From NCBI GenBank assembly GCA_026874595.1, contig CM049318.1:6339741-6403740 (forward strand): a DNA stretch of 64,000 bases, written 5' to 3'. The position numbers and the translations under genes were made by a program. The notes beneath the pieces were generated by a model. The model was not told the origin of the DNA. It saw nothing but the letters and a program-made list of their open reading frames with translations, and searched no databases. The DNA comes from Sipunculus nudus. Lineage: Eukaryota; Annelida; Sipuncula; Golfingiida; Sipunculidae. Below, one piece after another: positions 10,873 to 23,500 of the stretch (position 1 is its first letter; each line of letters starts with the position of its first letter).

Positions 10873-11537
10873 TTTTGCAATGCAATGCTTACAGATACTA
10901 GCCTAATGTTTGGTCTGTTGGCGCATAATGACCACTCACAGATCAAGTTCGCGTTTTGTCCCAGTTGACTTATTTTTGACCATATGACAGATCCTGAACA
11001 TAGAAAATTTCATGAAATACAGAAATTTTTATGAAAATGCACGTATAGACTTTTTTTTCACAATGCCTGCAGATACTGGCCTGATTTTTGGTGTGTTGCT
11101 TGATAATGACCTGTTATAGATCGAGTTTGCATTTTTGCCCTTGTTGACCTACTTTTGACCATATGACACCTCCTGAACTTTAAAAATTTTTACAAAATTT
11201 AACAAATGTTTCTAATTTGCCCCAGGCGGGGGCATTCGTGTCGTTCCGACACATCTAGTTTAATGTTCTTCTTCGAAACCATACTGCCAAATTGTCCGTT
11301 CATCTGTCCCAATATCCCTCCCTGGCCAAAAGAACATATTGGAAATATCCTGACTGATACATCCTAGTTTTAAAATGTCCTAGTCCGAAACGTGCAGGTC
11401 TGAAACATCCATTTGGCTGAAATCATAATGACTAAGGTAGATATGCAGGTTATGAGAGGATCAGTATTATATTTAAAAAAAATAAACATTAATACTCCCA
11501 ATCTTTGCACAGGTTTGCATTAGGCCTGTAGGCCTTG

Positions 11538-11965
11538 TTTGTAGAATAAATTAATTCTCTTTTCTCAGGAGTGTTTTTTTCAGTATCAGCCTGAAATTGT
11601 GCATATCCATAAATCTTGGACTCCTCCATCATGTACTCAAGACTTGTGGCACCATCTACAAATGTTTTCCCCTGGCATCCATCCGTACATGCGCTTTTGG
11701 TTAAAATTGTTCATATCACAGGAGTGGTTCAAAGCATTTGTCTGAAATTTGGCATGTCAATCCATATTGGAGAGTTTTCTCATAAACCAGACAGGTGGCG
11801 GCTGGTATTTTCTTTGAATAAATTAATGCCTTTTTCTCAGAGTTTTAGTGCACTATATTCAGGAGTGGTGTGATATAAGACTTTATCCATACCTCACTTC
11901 ACCTATACCACTCTGACTTTGGCAGATGCACATTGTCACTTGTCAACTACTTGTTTTCTAGTTGT
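11538..11965 (+). repeat. Right part of the ~283-bp array and family 2-type 3' module
   Basis: The unit seen at 1-869 resumes with 'gaataaattaattctcttt' and runs through 'acttgtggcaccatctac' and 'ataaaccagacaggtggcg'. The end (11,880-11,965; 'cctcacttcacctatacca') resembles the 3' module at 48,555-48,645. The outer array is therefore itself probably part of a family 2-like element whose 5' end lies outside the window. Confidence 0.6.
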
Positions 11966-12148
11966 TTCATGCTTCGTGAACATAGCCTAACAGTGGTTTT
12001 TAAGTATCTGCCTGAAATTTGATATGTCCATTATATGTCCCTATAGTAATCACCCTGTTTGTCCATCTGTTCGTCTCTCTGTCTGTCCATCCGTCCACAC
12101 AAATTTGTTTTCAGATAATAACTCCAGGTTGGATTGACATATGAATTT

Positions 12149-15100
12149 TTAGCTCAGCTGACTGAAAGTCATCTGAGCTATAGCGATCACTCTTTGTCCG
12201 TCGTCCGTCTGTCTGTCTGTCTGTCCATCTGTCTGTCTGTCCGTCTGTCTGTCCGTTAACCAGGCACAAATCGTAACTGCTAGAACTGGAATCTTCTTAC
12301 TTGACATCCTGGGAGGTCCATGAAAAATCTCCTTGGAAACCAGAAATTAGGTTTCTGTTACCCATATCCTTCGAGCTATGGGGCCCCAAAGTACCCCCCA
12401 GAAAAGTCCAAAATTTCATACAAAAACTTCAATATCTCATTAACTACTTGACTGATGGTCATGATTTTTGGCATACATATTGATCATGAGAGGTTCCATC
12501 AGTTTCTGAAGACTGGTGGCGCCACCTGTATTTTTCGATTTTTTACGAATTTTTTTCTCTTATTTTTGAGACCTTTAAAAATGTGAACATCTGTTAACAA
12601 GGCACAAATCGTAATGACTGGACTTAGAATCTTCATTCTCGACACACTGAGAGACCTATGAAAAGTCTCCAAGGAAACCAGAAATTAGGTCTCTGTTACC
12701 CATATCCTTCCAGCTATAGGGCCCCAAACTACCCCCCAGAAATGTAAAAAATTTCAAACAAAAACTTCAATATCTCATTAAATACTTGACTGATGGTCAT
12801 GATTTTTGTCATACATATTGATCATGAGATGTTCCATCACTTCCTGCAGACTGGTGGCGCCACCTGTATCGTTCAATTTTTTACGAATTTTTTTCTCTAT
12901 TTTTGAGACCTTTCAAAATGTAAACAACTGTTAACAAGGCACAAATCGTAAAGACTAGACCTAGAATCTTCATTCTTGACACACTGAGAGACCTATGAAA
13001 AGTCTCCATGGAAACCAGAAATTAGGTCTCTGTTACCCATATTCTTCGAGCTATGGAGCCCCAAAGTACCCCCAAGAAAAGTAAAAAATTTCATACAAAA
13101 ACTTCAATATCTCATTAACGACTTGACTGATGGTCATGATTTGTGGCATAACTATTGATCATGAGATGTGTCATCACTTCCTGCAGACTGGTGGTGCCAC
13201 CCTTTTTGTTCGATTTTTTAAGATTTTTTCCTCTATTTTTGAGACCTTTAAGGATGCTGTCATCTGTTAGCATGGCACAAATCGTAACAACTGGACCTAG
13301 AATCTTCATTCTTAACACGCTGAGAGGTCCATGAAAAATATCCTTGGAAACCAGAAATTAGGTCTCTGTTAACCATATCCTTCGAGCTATAGGGCCCCAA
13401 AGTACCCCCCCCCCCCCCAAGAAAAGTAAAAAATTTCATACAAAAACTTCAATATCTCATTAACTACTTGAATGATGGTCATGATTTGTGGCATAACTAT
13501 TGATCATGAGATGTGTCATCTGTTCCTGCAGACTTGTGGCGCCACCTGTATCGTTCGATTTTTTACGATTTTTTCCTCTATTTTTGAGACCTTTAAGGAT
13601 GCTGTCATCTGTTAGCATGGCACAAATAGTAACGACTGGACCTAGAATCTTCATTCTCAACACACTAGAAGACCTATGAAAAGTCTCCATGGAAACCAGA
13701 AATTAGGTCTCTGTTACCCATATCCTTCGAGCTATGGGGCCCCAAAGTACCCCCCCCCCAGAGTAGTCAAAAATTTCATGAATACAAAAACTTCAATATC
13801 TCAATAACTACATCACTGATGGTCATGATTTTTGGCATACATATTGATTATGAGATGTTCCATCAGTTCCTGCAGACTGGTGGCACCACCTATGTTATCT
13901 ATCAAGAGGGTACAAATTGCAACAACTGGACCTAGAAACTTCATTCTTGTCATGCAAGGAGGCCCATGAAGAGTGCCTGTGGAAACTTGAAATTAGGTCT
14001 CTGTTACCCATATCCTTGAAGCTATAGGACTCTGAAGTATCCCTCAGAATAATGGACAATTTGATACAAAAGCTGGAGTATCTGAACAACTAATACGGAG
14101 ATCATCATGATTCTTTGCATGGATATTGACCATTAAGTGTTTTAAGCTCAGCTGACTGTAAGTCATCTGAAGTATCCCTCAGAATAATGGACAATTTGAT
14201 ACAAAAGCTCAAGTATCTAAACAACTATTGCAGTGATCACCATGATTCTTTGCATGGATATTGATCATGGAATGTGTCATCAGTTTCTGCAGTATGGTGG
14301 CGCCACCTGTATTTTTTTTATTTTTACGAATTTTTTTCTCTATTTTTGAGACCTCATAAGATGAAGTCATCTGTTAACATGGCACAAATCGTAACAACTG
14401 GACCTAGAATCTTCTCTCTTGACATGCTGAGAGGCCCATGAAAAGTTTCCTTAAAAACTTGAAATTAGGTCTCTGTTACCCATAACCTCTGAGCTATGGG
14501 GCTCCGAAGTACCCCCATAAATAATGGAAAATGATACAAAAGCTCAAGTATCTGAACAATTATTATATTGATCACCATGATTCTTTGCATGGATATTGAT
14601 CATGAAATGTTTCATCAGTTTCTGCATTCTGGTGGCGCCACCTGTATTTTTTCAATTTTTAGCTCAGCTGACTGAAAGTCATCTGAGCTGTAGGGATCAC
14701 CTTTTGTACGTCGTCCGTCCGGCCATCCATGCGTCTGTCTGTTAACAGGGCACAAATCTTAACCGCTAGACCATGAATCTTCTTACTTGAAATCCTGGGA
14801 GTTCTATGGAAATTCTCCTTGTAAACCTGAAATTAGATCACTGTGACCTATATTCTTCGAGCTATGGGGTTCTGAAGTACCCCCCAGAATAATGCAAAAT
14901 TTAATACAAAAGCTCAAGTATCTGAACAACTAATGCATTAATCACCATGATTCTTTGCATGGATATTGATCATGGAGTGTTTCATCAATTTCTGGAGATT
15001 GGTGGCGCCACCTATATTTTTTTTATTTTTTACAATTTTTTTTCTCTACTTTTGTGATCTTTAAACATTTGGTCATCTGTAAACAGGGCACAAATCATAA

Positions 15101-15688
15101 GGACTGGACCTAGAATCTTCTGTCCTCACCTCCAGGGAAGCCCATAAAAGGTCTACATGGAAACCCGAAATAAGGTCCCTGTTACCCATATCCTTCATGC
15201 TCTGGGGCTCCGAAGTACTCCCCAGAATAAAGATTTGGTCATCTGTTAACAGAGCACAAATTATAATGACTTGACCTAGAATCTCCTTTCTTGATATGCT
15301 GGGAGGCCCCTGAAAAGTCTCCTTGTGCACCTGAAATTACATCTCTGTTACCCATATCCTTCATCCTATGCGGCTTTGAAATACCCCTCAGAATAAACAT
15401 TTGGATTTGTTAACAGGGCACAAATCATAATAACTGGACCTAGAATTTTATTTTTTGACATGCTGGGAGACCCCTGAAAAGTCATCTTGTAAACCTTGAA
15501 GATAGGTGTCTGTTACCCATATCCTTCATGCTACAGAGCTCCATAGTACCCCAATGAATATTGGATGATTTTATACAAAACGTCAAGTTTGGAAAAAGTA
15601 TTTCATTCAAATTTGACATTCAGATGATAAAATTACTTTTGTCAATGTCTTCCTGGTCAGCTGAGCGTCATGAACCCTGGGTCACTTG
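12149..15688 (+). mobile_element. Family 1 rolling-circle-like element, complete (3.5 kb)
   Basis: The 5' end TTAGCTCAGCTGACT pairs with AGTCATCTGAGCT to form a terminal hairpin. A CCGTC/CTGTC tract (12,195-12,255) follows, then about ten ~340-bp tandem units. The 3' end has CAGCTGAGC (15,658-15,666), which is inverted relative to GCTCAGCTG at the 5' end, then a weak GACCC/GGGTC-type stem and CACTTG next to T. The surrounding AGGTCA element reads through when this segment is removed. A second, truncated 5' hairpin lies at 14,145 and another complete one at 14,656, which suggests internal duplications or nested copies. Confidence 0.65.
12255..15560 (+). repeat. ~340-bp tandem units of family 1
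   Basis: The phrase 'gttaac..ggcacaaatc' recurs near 12,257, 12,592, 12,930, 13,263, 13,610, 14,370, 14,730, 15,072, 15,245 and 15,410. Early spacings are 332-347 bp and shorter later. Perfect GGTGGCGCCACC palindromes lie at 12,515, 12,853, 14,296, 14,631 and 15,001, with one-base variants between. Short C runs (10-14 bases) occur at the same unit position in two copies (13,405 and 13,750). The open frames here follow the repeat and are not called as genes. Confidence 0.85.
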
Positions 15689-15699
15689 TATTATTACTT

Positions 15700-16530
15700 A
15701 TGTATGGCCCACCCCTAAAACAAGAACCATTATGATTTCTAGGGTCATGAGGTCAAAGGTCAAGGCCACAGGACACAATTATTTAAAAAGATAATGGCTG
15801 CATTTTAAGCCAAGCTTTTTAACCCAAACCTATGATCTTGTGATATAGCTGACCTGCCAATAGAGGAAGAATATAAATGAATTTGGGGTCACAAGGTCAA
15901 AATTCAAGGTCACAGGGGCTATCTGTCCACAAATTAGTTTCCAGATGATAACTCCAGTTTGGAATGACATATTGGTTTACATACTAAAATTATATATGGC
16001 CCACCACTAAAGTAAGAACCCTGTTGATTTAGGGGTCATGAGGTCCAAAGTCAAGATCAAAATTTGAAAAGAATGTGTATGCATTTTAAACCATACTTTT
16101 CATCACAAACCTTCCATCTTCCATATATTGCTCACCTGCTCATAGGGGAAGATTCTTTTCAATTATGGGGTCATAGGGTCAAAGGTCAAGGTCACAGGGC
16201 CCATCTATTTATAAATTATTTTCATGGACAGATTGGCTTCAAACATAAATTTATTTATGACCTAACACTTGGGTAGAAACATTTTGATTTTTGGGGACCT
16301 GAGGTCAGAGGTGAAGGTCACAGGAGCCAGATCTTTTAAAAGATTATGAATGCACTGGAAATCAAAGTTTTCATCCAAAACTTTCCATCTTTCAAGTGTA
16401 CATGGCTTACCTGCCAAAAGTGGAAGAAAGCAGTCAGTAGACTTTCCATCTTTCATGTGTACATGGCTTACCTTCCCAAAGTGGAAGAAATCGATCTGTA
16501 GATTTTGAGGTTAACTGGTTAGAGGTCAAG
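15700..16530 (+). repeat. Tandem units rich in AGGTCA half-sites
   Basis: A ~285-bp dimeric unit made of two ~140-bp halves. Each half carries a phrase like 'gggtcatgaggtcaaaggtc' or 'aggtcaaggtcacagg' (near 15,744, 15,888, 16,033, 16,168, 16,297 and 16,520). AGGTCAAAGGTCA has the form of a DR1 nuclear-receptor site, and TCAAGGTCA that of an ERR/SF-1-type monomer site. Binding is not shown. A 63-bp duplication ('actttccatctttcaWgtg') lies at 16,379-16,490. Confidence 0.75.
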
Positions 16531-16560
16531 GTTACTGGACACACTTTTTTTAAAAGATTG

Positions 16561-17208
16561 TTACAATGATCTAAATGCTGCAGGACAAACATTTTGAAAA
16601 AAGCTCATATAAAATATCCTTATAGACACATTCAACAGAGGGTAGAGACCCATGGGTCCCTAGATGAGTTTCCTGAAAATAACATGTTTACAGTATGCAG
16701 GCAATAAGCTCTGAAGCAAAATGTGTAACCTATGTACATCCTACCCCTTTTTACTTTTTATTTGTTTTGTTGTCAACTAGAAACCTTGTAAAATAACACG
16801 TTCACTTATTTGAATAATTGGTTCAAGGATCGGGAATTTTGAATAATTGGTTCAAGGATAAGGAAGAAGATTAAATTGGAAGGAGAACCAGATAAAAGTT
16901 TAGACTAGCAGTTTTCCCATGAGTTTTGACTCTCCAGACCTAGCTCATGTATCATTAACTCACAATAAAAAAATAAACCAGATTACACTCTCCAGCTGTT
17001 TTATGTCTTTGACTCAATCAGTTTTACGTAATGTAATATAGAGATGATCCTAGGCCTTACTAAATTTATACTAATATCTGTCTCTTTACCCCTGAAAAAT
17101 TTTTAAATGAAATTCTCCAATGACCTATTAGACAGTACAAAAGTAATTTCCCCCTCAAGCAAAAATAGAAAAAAAAAAAAAATGGCTCAAGTTTTGAAAG
17201 ACAGAATA
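16561..17208. other. Unique non-coding DNA
   Basis: AT-rich sequence without a supported gene. The only structure seen is a ~29-bp duplication ('tgaataattggttcaagga') near 16,812-16,868 and a 15-A run near 17,168. Confidence 0.6.
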
Positions 17209-17865
17209 ATTCCTTTATTAAAAACAGCTAGCAGCCAGGTAGAACTTTTGTAGTTAGTTATGAGCAGTACCAAAGATAGTAAAATACAAAACGGTCCATT
17301 AAAAACGGCTGGCAGCCACGTAGAACTTTTATAGATAGTTATAAGCCTTACTTAAAATATAAAATTCAAAACGGTCCATTAAAAACAGCTGGCAGCCAAG
17401 TAGAACTTTTGTAGTTAGTTATGAGCAATACCAAAAATAGTAAAATATAATTTGGTCCATTAAAAACAGCTGGCAGCCAGGTAGAACTTCTGTAGTTAGT
17501 TATGAGCAATACTAAAAATAGTAAAATATAATTTGGTCCATTAAAAACAGCTGGCAGCCAGGTAGAACTTTTGTAGTTAGTTATGAGCAATACTTAAAAT
17601 AGTAAAATATAATTCGGTCCAATAAAAACAGCTGGCAGCCAGGTAGAACTTCTGTAGTTAGTTATGAGCAATACTAAAAATAGTAAAATATAATTTGGTC
17701 CATTAAAAACAGCTGGCAGCCAGGTAGAACTTATGTAGTTAGTTATGAGCAATACTAAAAATAGTAAAATACAATTCCGTCCATTAAAAACTGCTGGCAG
17801 CCAGGTAGAACTTATGTAGTTAGATATGAGCAATACTAAAAATAGTAAACTACAATTCAGTCCCA
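17209..17865 (-). repeat. 81-bp tandem array, eight copies
   Basis: Copies start at 17,221, 17,302, 17,382, 17,463, 17,544, 17,625, 17,706 and 17,786 (spacing 80-81), each with 'cagctggcagccaggtagaa' or a close variant. Because 81 is a multiple of three, the minus strand is open in two long stretches (17,366-17,590 and 17,594-17,869) that repeat LLITNYKSSTWLPAVFNGP plus eight residues. A one-base change in one copy splits the frame. No promoter, start or splice site supports expression, so I treat it as a minisatellite. Confidence 0.9.
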
Positions 17866-20485
17866 ACACTGTTTTACTTTGCCAAATAAATGTGTAATAA
17901 ATTTATTCACTTGAAAGAAAGCTTTACCACCATAAAAATGGTATGAGATGTGCCTTATTGGCAGAATTTAAAATTCCTTTTTTATAGACTTTGCCTTAGC
18001 TGTTTTCTAAAGCTAAAAAGCTCTGCTAGGCTGGAGGCTGGTTAAGATGCCTTCAGCTGCATAGAATTATACAGTTACAGGTCTCTTGTAAATGGCTTTA
18101 AAAGGAATATTTAAAGCTGGGCACATATTTTTTTTAGAAGTAAGGTGTTTGTTTAATCTCTTCAGAGGTGCTAAGGTTTAGTTGTGTGTCTGATTGATTC
18201 AGTTCAACATGACCATGAGAAGCCAGCCCAGTCCTTGTTTTTTGTTAACTTCTGCTCGGCTGGACTGATGAAGGACCAACTGTGGCAACGGGACATGCTT
18301 TGACTGCATGTTAAGATCGTAAAACGACATCTAATAAAGAAATATGTCAGAGTAACTCAAAGGTCTCCTCATCCATTTCCCCTTTTTCTTGGTCATCTGG
18401 TTAAAACAGAAATCATATTGTATAAAACTTGTTAGGCCACACAAGAAAAACTTGTAGTTTTTGGACTCTGGGTACAAAGATATGGTGCAATTGGGCACAT
18501 TCTTTTTTCTTCAAGGCAACACATGAGGAATTTTTACAAATTTACAAGAATATTAGCTTCAGTTCTTGATAAGTTTTATATGATCAACACAAAATTTAGT
18601 CCATTTTCCGTTAATTTAAGAAATCTTTTAAGGAATTTGTGCCAAGGCACAAATAAGCAACATATTTGAGGACCTCGTCTTCATTTGCATAAAAATGGTT
18701 TATTGATACGGAAAGCAGGGGTACAACAAGAGGTGGAAGCGCCAGACATAAATTCCATGAATTTGCTTGTTTTATGATAATTCAGTGATGGAGAAAACAG
18801 ATATATATTACTTTTCTGTTTTCTTCAGTTATAACAGATTATTTTAAAATGTTGTCTCTTTATATACTTCAGTGGTTAAATGTTCAGGGAAAAAAGCACA
18901 TTGTTTCTATAATTATTATATTTTAAAATTATATTTATCTAATTTCCTCTATGCTGATTACATTCGTCATTGTGCTGTTGAAGCTCATGCCATTTCTCTT
19001 GTATCCCTTTTTTTTCTGTGTGAAACATTTAGGTTATTAGGTGTCTTAAACTTTCAGGTAATTAGGTGTTTTATTTTAGCAAGTTCTCTAGATCTTAATT
19101 CACAGGCAGATGTGTAAATATTCATTTATTTAGTTATTTTTATTTAATATATTGCATTAGCTGCATGAAAAAAGAGTGAACTACAACAAAGCACATTTTC
19201 TTAAATTAATTTCCCCTAACTAAATTTCCCCTTGATGAATACACAGTTAATCAAATAATGTTTTAAGGTCTCAAAGAACCTGATGTAGTTGAACTGCTTG
19301 TCCATATTTATCCTTCTCTTCTGTTTCCATACAGTGTAAGAACTTTGCAGTAAATTGGATGTCCTTCTTGGGCGGTTCATCAGTTTTTCACAGGTAGTTG
19401 GTTTTAGATGTATTGGAGCATGCATTATGTGGTTGACAGTTGTATTGTCAGGATTCTGTGAATGCCAGAACTGGCTGAAAGGTTCACCGATTTAACGTTC
19501 ACCCGTTTACTGTGATACAAAACCCAGTTACATCTTGACAGAAAGAACCTTGCTTCTGAAATGGCATGCATGTCTGGAAATGCTAATGTAGACACCACAT
19601 TAACGGAATAATGGAATTAGGGTTTGAAAACAGATCCTTTTACAAAATCCAACGAATATTGATTAATATATAAGTTTGCATTAAAAATATATTCATAATG
19701 AACATTACTAAAATTACAATTTCAACATTTCTCTGTTCTGAGATAATGAGAAAGGTGACAAAAAAAACAGGTTCAAACTCATTCTGTGAAGGATTTTAAT
19801 AATATCAGATGTTTTTATTTAGTAAAGAATTACATACAATCTGCCAGACAGGAAGTCCAATTGTAACTGAAGACTTCGATATTTTGTGAACATTTTGAGC
19901 CCAGTTATATGAGACATGCAGTAAATGCCTGTAGCTGAGCATTATGATAAGGAATATGATAAGATATAACAATGACTTGAACTTCTGTCTTTTTTCTGAA
20001 CTTTTTATTTTTATATTAAACTAAGTGTAGTTTTGGAGCTTTTTCACTGACACTTTTTTCACATCCATGCCTGTGCCTAATTGGTAAACATATTTACTCT
20101 GGATATTAAAGGGGAGATGACATGTACATGAATATAAAGATAAGGTTTGTATATATGAAATAAATATAACTGTGTACTTCAGATTGTGTTAATATGTCTT
20201 ATTTGTCACAAAATTCACTCTTTATCCATTACTTTATTCATAACGTCATGAACATCACTGTTAACAAATGGCCAAGACCCTAAAGGTAATTTGATGCTCT
20301 GTTTATTATAAAATATGATATTTTTCCATAAAGAGTCCTTATTTTTTTCTATTTGTATCATCTTCGTGATTAACCATATGTAATGCAATATACTGAAGTA
20401 TCCATACATTCCTGTAGGAAAGCCCTTGGTAAAGAAACCCCTTAACTACAATACACCACCTGCTCTTTAATCTAAGATCATCTAA
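17866..20485. other. Unique non-coding DNA
   Basis: AT-rich sequence, possibly intronic or intergenic. Open frames are short, AT-driven and lack splice context. No repeat family was recognised. Confidence 0.55.
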
Positions 20486-20532
20486 GATATGTCCAGGTAA
20501 CGATCTGGGCTTTGACATATATATATATATAT
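20486..20532. repeat. Fragment of the TGTCAAGGCCCAG MITE and a short (TA)n run
   Basis: The sequence 'gatctgggctttgacatat' matches an arm of the MITE at 26,183-26,429. It runs into a TA run ending next to the minisatellite-bearing element. Confidence 0.45.
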
Positions 20533-20539
20533 GTACTTA

Positions 20540-23500
20540 CAGTGAAATCTTGCCTAATGACCACCCAGCTATCACTACCACCCCACTCAGATGACCATCC
20601 CCCTAACACAACCACCCAGCTAAGACGACCACCCTGCTTCCACTACCACCCCACTAAGATGACCATCCCCCTAACACAACCACCCAGCTAAGACGACCAC
20701 CCAGCTATCATTACCACCCCACTAAGATGACCATCCCTTAACACAACCACCCAGCTGAGACGACCTCCCAGCTATCACTACCACCCCACTAAGATGACCA
20801 TCCCCCTAACACAACCACCCAGCTAAGATGACCACCCAGCTATCACTACCACCCCACTAAGATGACCATCCCCCTAACACTACCACCCAGCTAAGACGAC
20901 CACCCAGCTATCACTACCACCCCACTAAGATGACCATCCCCCTAACACAACCACCCAGCTAAGACGACCACCCAGCTATCACTACCACCCCACTAAGATG
21001 ACCATCCCCCTAACACAACCACCCAGCTTAGACGACCACCCAGCTATCACTACCACCCCACTAAGATGACCATCCCCCTAACACAACCTTCCAGCTAAGA
21101 CGACCACCCAGCTATCACTACCACCCCACTAAGATGACAAACCCCCTAACACAACCACCCAGCTATCACTACCACCCCACTAAGATGACCATCCCCCTAA
21201 CACAACCACCCAGCTAAGACAACCACCCAGCTATCACTACCACCCCACTAAGATGACCATCCCCCTAACACAACCACCCAGCTAAGACGACCACCCTGCT
21301 TCCACTACCACCCAACTAAGATGACCATCCCCCTAACACTACCACCCAGCTAAGACGACCACCCAGCTATCACTACCACCCCACTAAGATGACCATCCCC
21401 CTAACACAACCACCCAGCTAAGATGACCACCCAGCCATCACTACCACCCCACTAAGATGACCATCCCCCTAACACAACCACCCAGCTAAGACGACCACCC
21501 AGCTATCACTACCACCCCACTAAGATGACCATCCCCCTAACACAACCTTCCAGCAAAGACCACCACCAAGCTATCACTACCACCCCACTAAGATGACCAT
21601 CCCCCTAACACAACCACCCAGTTGAGACGACCTCCCAGCTATCACTACCACCACACTAAGATGACCATCCCCCTAACACAACCACCCAGCTGAGACGACC
21701 ACCCAGCTATCACTACCACCCCACTAAGATGACCATCCCCCTAACACAACCACCCAGCTAAGACGACCACCCAGCTATCACTACCACCCCACTAAGATGA
21801 CCATCCCCCTAACACAACCACCCAGCTGAGACGACCACCAAGCTATCACTACCACCCCACTAAGATGACCATCCCCCTAACACAACCACCCCACTAAGAC
21901 GACAACCCAGCTATCACTACCACCCCACTAAGATGACCATCCCCCTAACACAACCACCCAGCTAAGACGACCTCCCAGCTATCACTACCACCCCACTAAG
22001 ATGACCATCCCCCTAACACAACCACCCAGCTAAGAAGACCACCCAGCTAAGATGACCACCCCCCTAACACAACCACCCAGCTAAGACGACCACCCAGCTA
22101 TCACTACCACCCCACTAAGATGACCCTCCCCCTAACACAACCACCCAGCTAAGACGACCTCCCAGCTATCACTACCACCACACTAAGATGACCATCCACT
22201 TAACACAACCACCCAGCTAAGACGACCAACCAGCTATCACTACCATCCCACTAAGATGACCATCCCCCTAACACAACCACCCAGCTTAGACGACCACCCA
22301 GCTATCACTACCACCCCACTAAGATGACAAACCCCCTAACACAACCACCCAGCTATCACTACCACCCCACTAAGATGACCATCCCCCTAACACAACCACC
22401 CAGCTAAGACAACCACCCAGCTATCACTACCACCCCACTAAGATGACAAACCCCCTAACACAACCACCCAGCTATCACTACCACCCCACTAAGATGACCA
22501 TCCCCCTAACACAACCACCCAGCTAAGACAACCACCCAGCTATCACTACCACCCCACTAAGATTACCATCCCCCTAACACAACCACCCAGCTAAGACGAC
22601 CACCCTGCTTCCACTACCACCCAACTAAGATGACCATCCCCCTAACACTACCACCCAGTTAAGACGACCACCCAGCTATCACTACCACCCCACTAAGATG
22701 ACCATCCCCCTAACACAACCACCCAGCTAAGATGACCACCCAGCTATCACTACCACCCCACTAAGATGACCATCCCCCTAACACAACCACCCAGCTAAGA
22801 CGACCACCCAGCTATCACTACCACCCCACTAAGATGACCATCCCCCTAACACAACCACCCAGCTGAGACGACCTCCCAGCTATCACTACCACCACACTAA
22901 GATGACCATCCCCTTAACACAACCACCCAGCTGAGACGACCACCCAGCTATCACTACCACCCCACTAAGATGACCATCCCCCTAACACAACCACCCAGCT
23001 AAGACGACCACCCAGCTATCACTACCACCCCACTAAGATGACCATCCCCCTAACACAACCACCCAGCTAAGACGACAACCCAGCTAGCTATCACTACCAC
23101 CCCACTAAGATGACCATCCCCCTAACACAACCACCCCACTAAGACGACCACCCAGCTATCACTACCACCCCACTAAGATAACCATCCCCCTAACACAACC
23201 ACCCAGCTAAGACGACCTCCCAGCTATCACTACCACCCCACTAAGATGACCATCCCCCTAACACAACCACCCAGCTAAGAAGACCACCCAGCTAAGATGA
23301 CCACCCCCCTAACACAACCACCCAGCTAAGACGACCACCCAGCTATCACTACCACCCCACTAAGATGACCCTCCCCCTAACACAACCACCCAGCTAAGAC
23401 GACCTCCCAGCTATCACTACCACCACACTAAGATGACCATCCACTTAACACAACCACCCAGCTAAGACGACCAACCAGCTATCACTACCATCCCACTAAG

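Larger units (their letters stand above)
9293..11258 (+). mobile_element. Family 3 Helitron-type non-autonomous element
   Basis: The 5' end carries TATGCCCCC, then GGCCGGGGCATATAG, an inverted pair. The 3' end carries GGGGGCAT (11,228-11,235), then a 6-bp hairpin GTGTCG-TTC-CGACAC, then ATCTAG followed by T. A hairpin just before CTAG next to T is the known Helitron 3' signature. The flanks rejoin a family 2 sequence: 'gggaaaaagcaaaaa' on the left and 'tttaatgttcttcttcgaaac' on the right match the uninterrupted copy near 1,540-1,580. The exact 5' base is uncertain because the junction lies in an A run. The interior is a tandem array plus an inserted family 4 element. No helicase gene is present. 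Confidence 0.7.
870..11537 (+). mobile_element. Family 2 rolling-circle-like non-autonomous element (composite, interrupted)
   Basis: The 5' end TTAGCGAACCTG lies after a T tract at 870, and a second copy of the 5' module begins at 1,345. The 3' end at 11,505-11,537 has CACAGGTTTGC, which is inverted relative to GCGAACCTGTG at the 5' end, then a hairpin AGGCCT-GT-AGGCCT, then CTTG next to TTT. The ~283-bp array on both sides joins cleanly ('ccatctaccttccattttt' on the left, 'gtagaataaattaattctc' on the right), which supports a single insertion. After removing the two large insertions inside it, about 3.3 kb remain. Subterminal inverted repeats, tandem core and 3' hairpin are HINE/Helentron-like features; that class assignment is inference. 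No coding capacity was seen. Confidence 0.6.
12030..16560 (+). mobile_element. AGGTCA-rich tandem element, interrupted by family 1
   Basis: The left part (12,030-12,148) starts near 'ccctatagtaatcaccctg', passes a CTGTC/CCGTC tract and reaches 'cagataataactccaggttg' and 'gattgacatatgaattttt'. The right part resumes at 15,689 with 'tattattacttatgtatgg' and 'cccacccctaaaac'. The uninterrupted unit near 15,950-16,010 shows the two parts belong together. The right part contains the AGGTCA array. A copy in the opposite orientation lies at 56,190-57,180. Class unknown; the layout is like the other families. Confidence 0.6.

Noticed and set aside
13115-13690. Two near-identical minus-strand frames of 67 and 76 codons
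   Set aside because: They lie in consecutive ~340-bp family 1 units, so the identity is that of the repeat.
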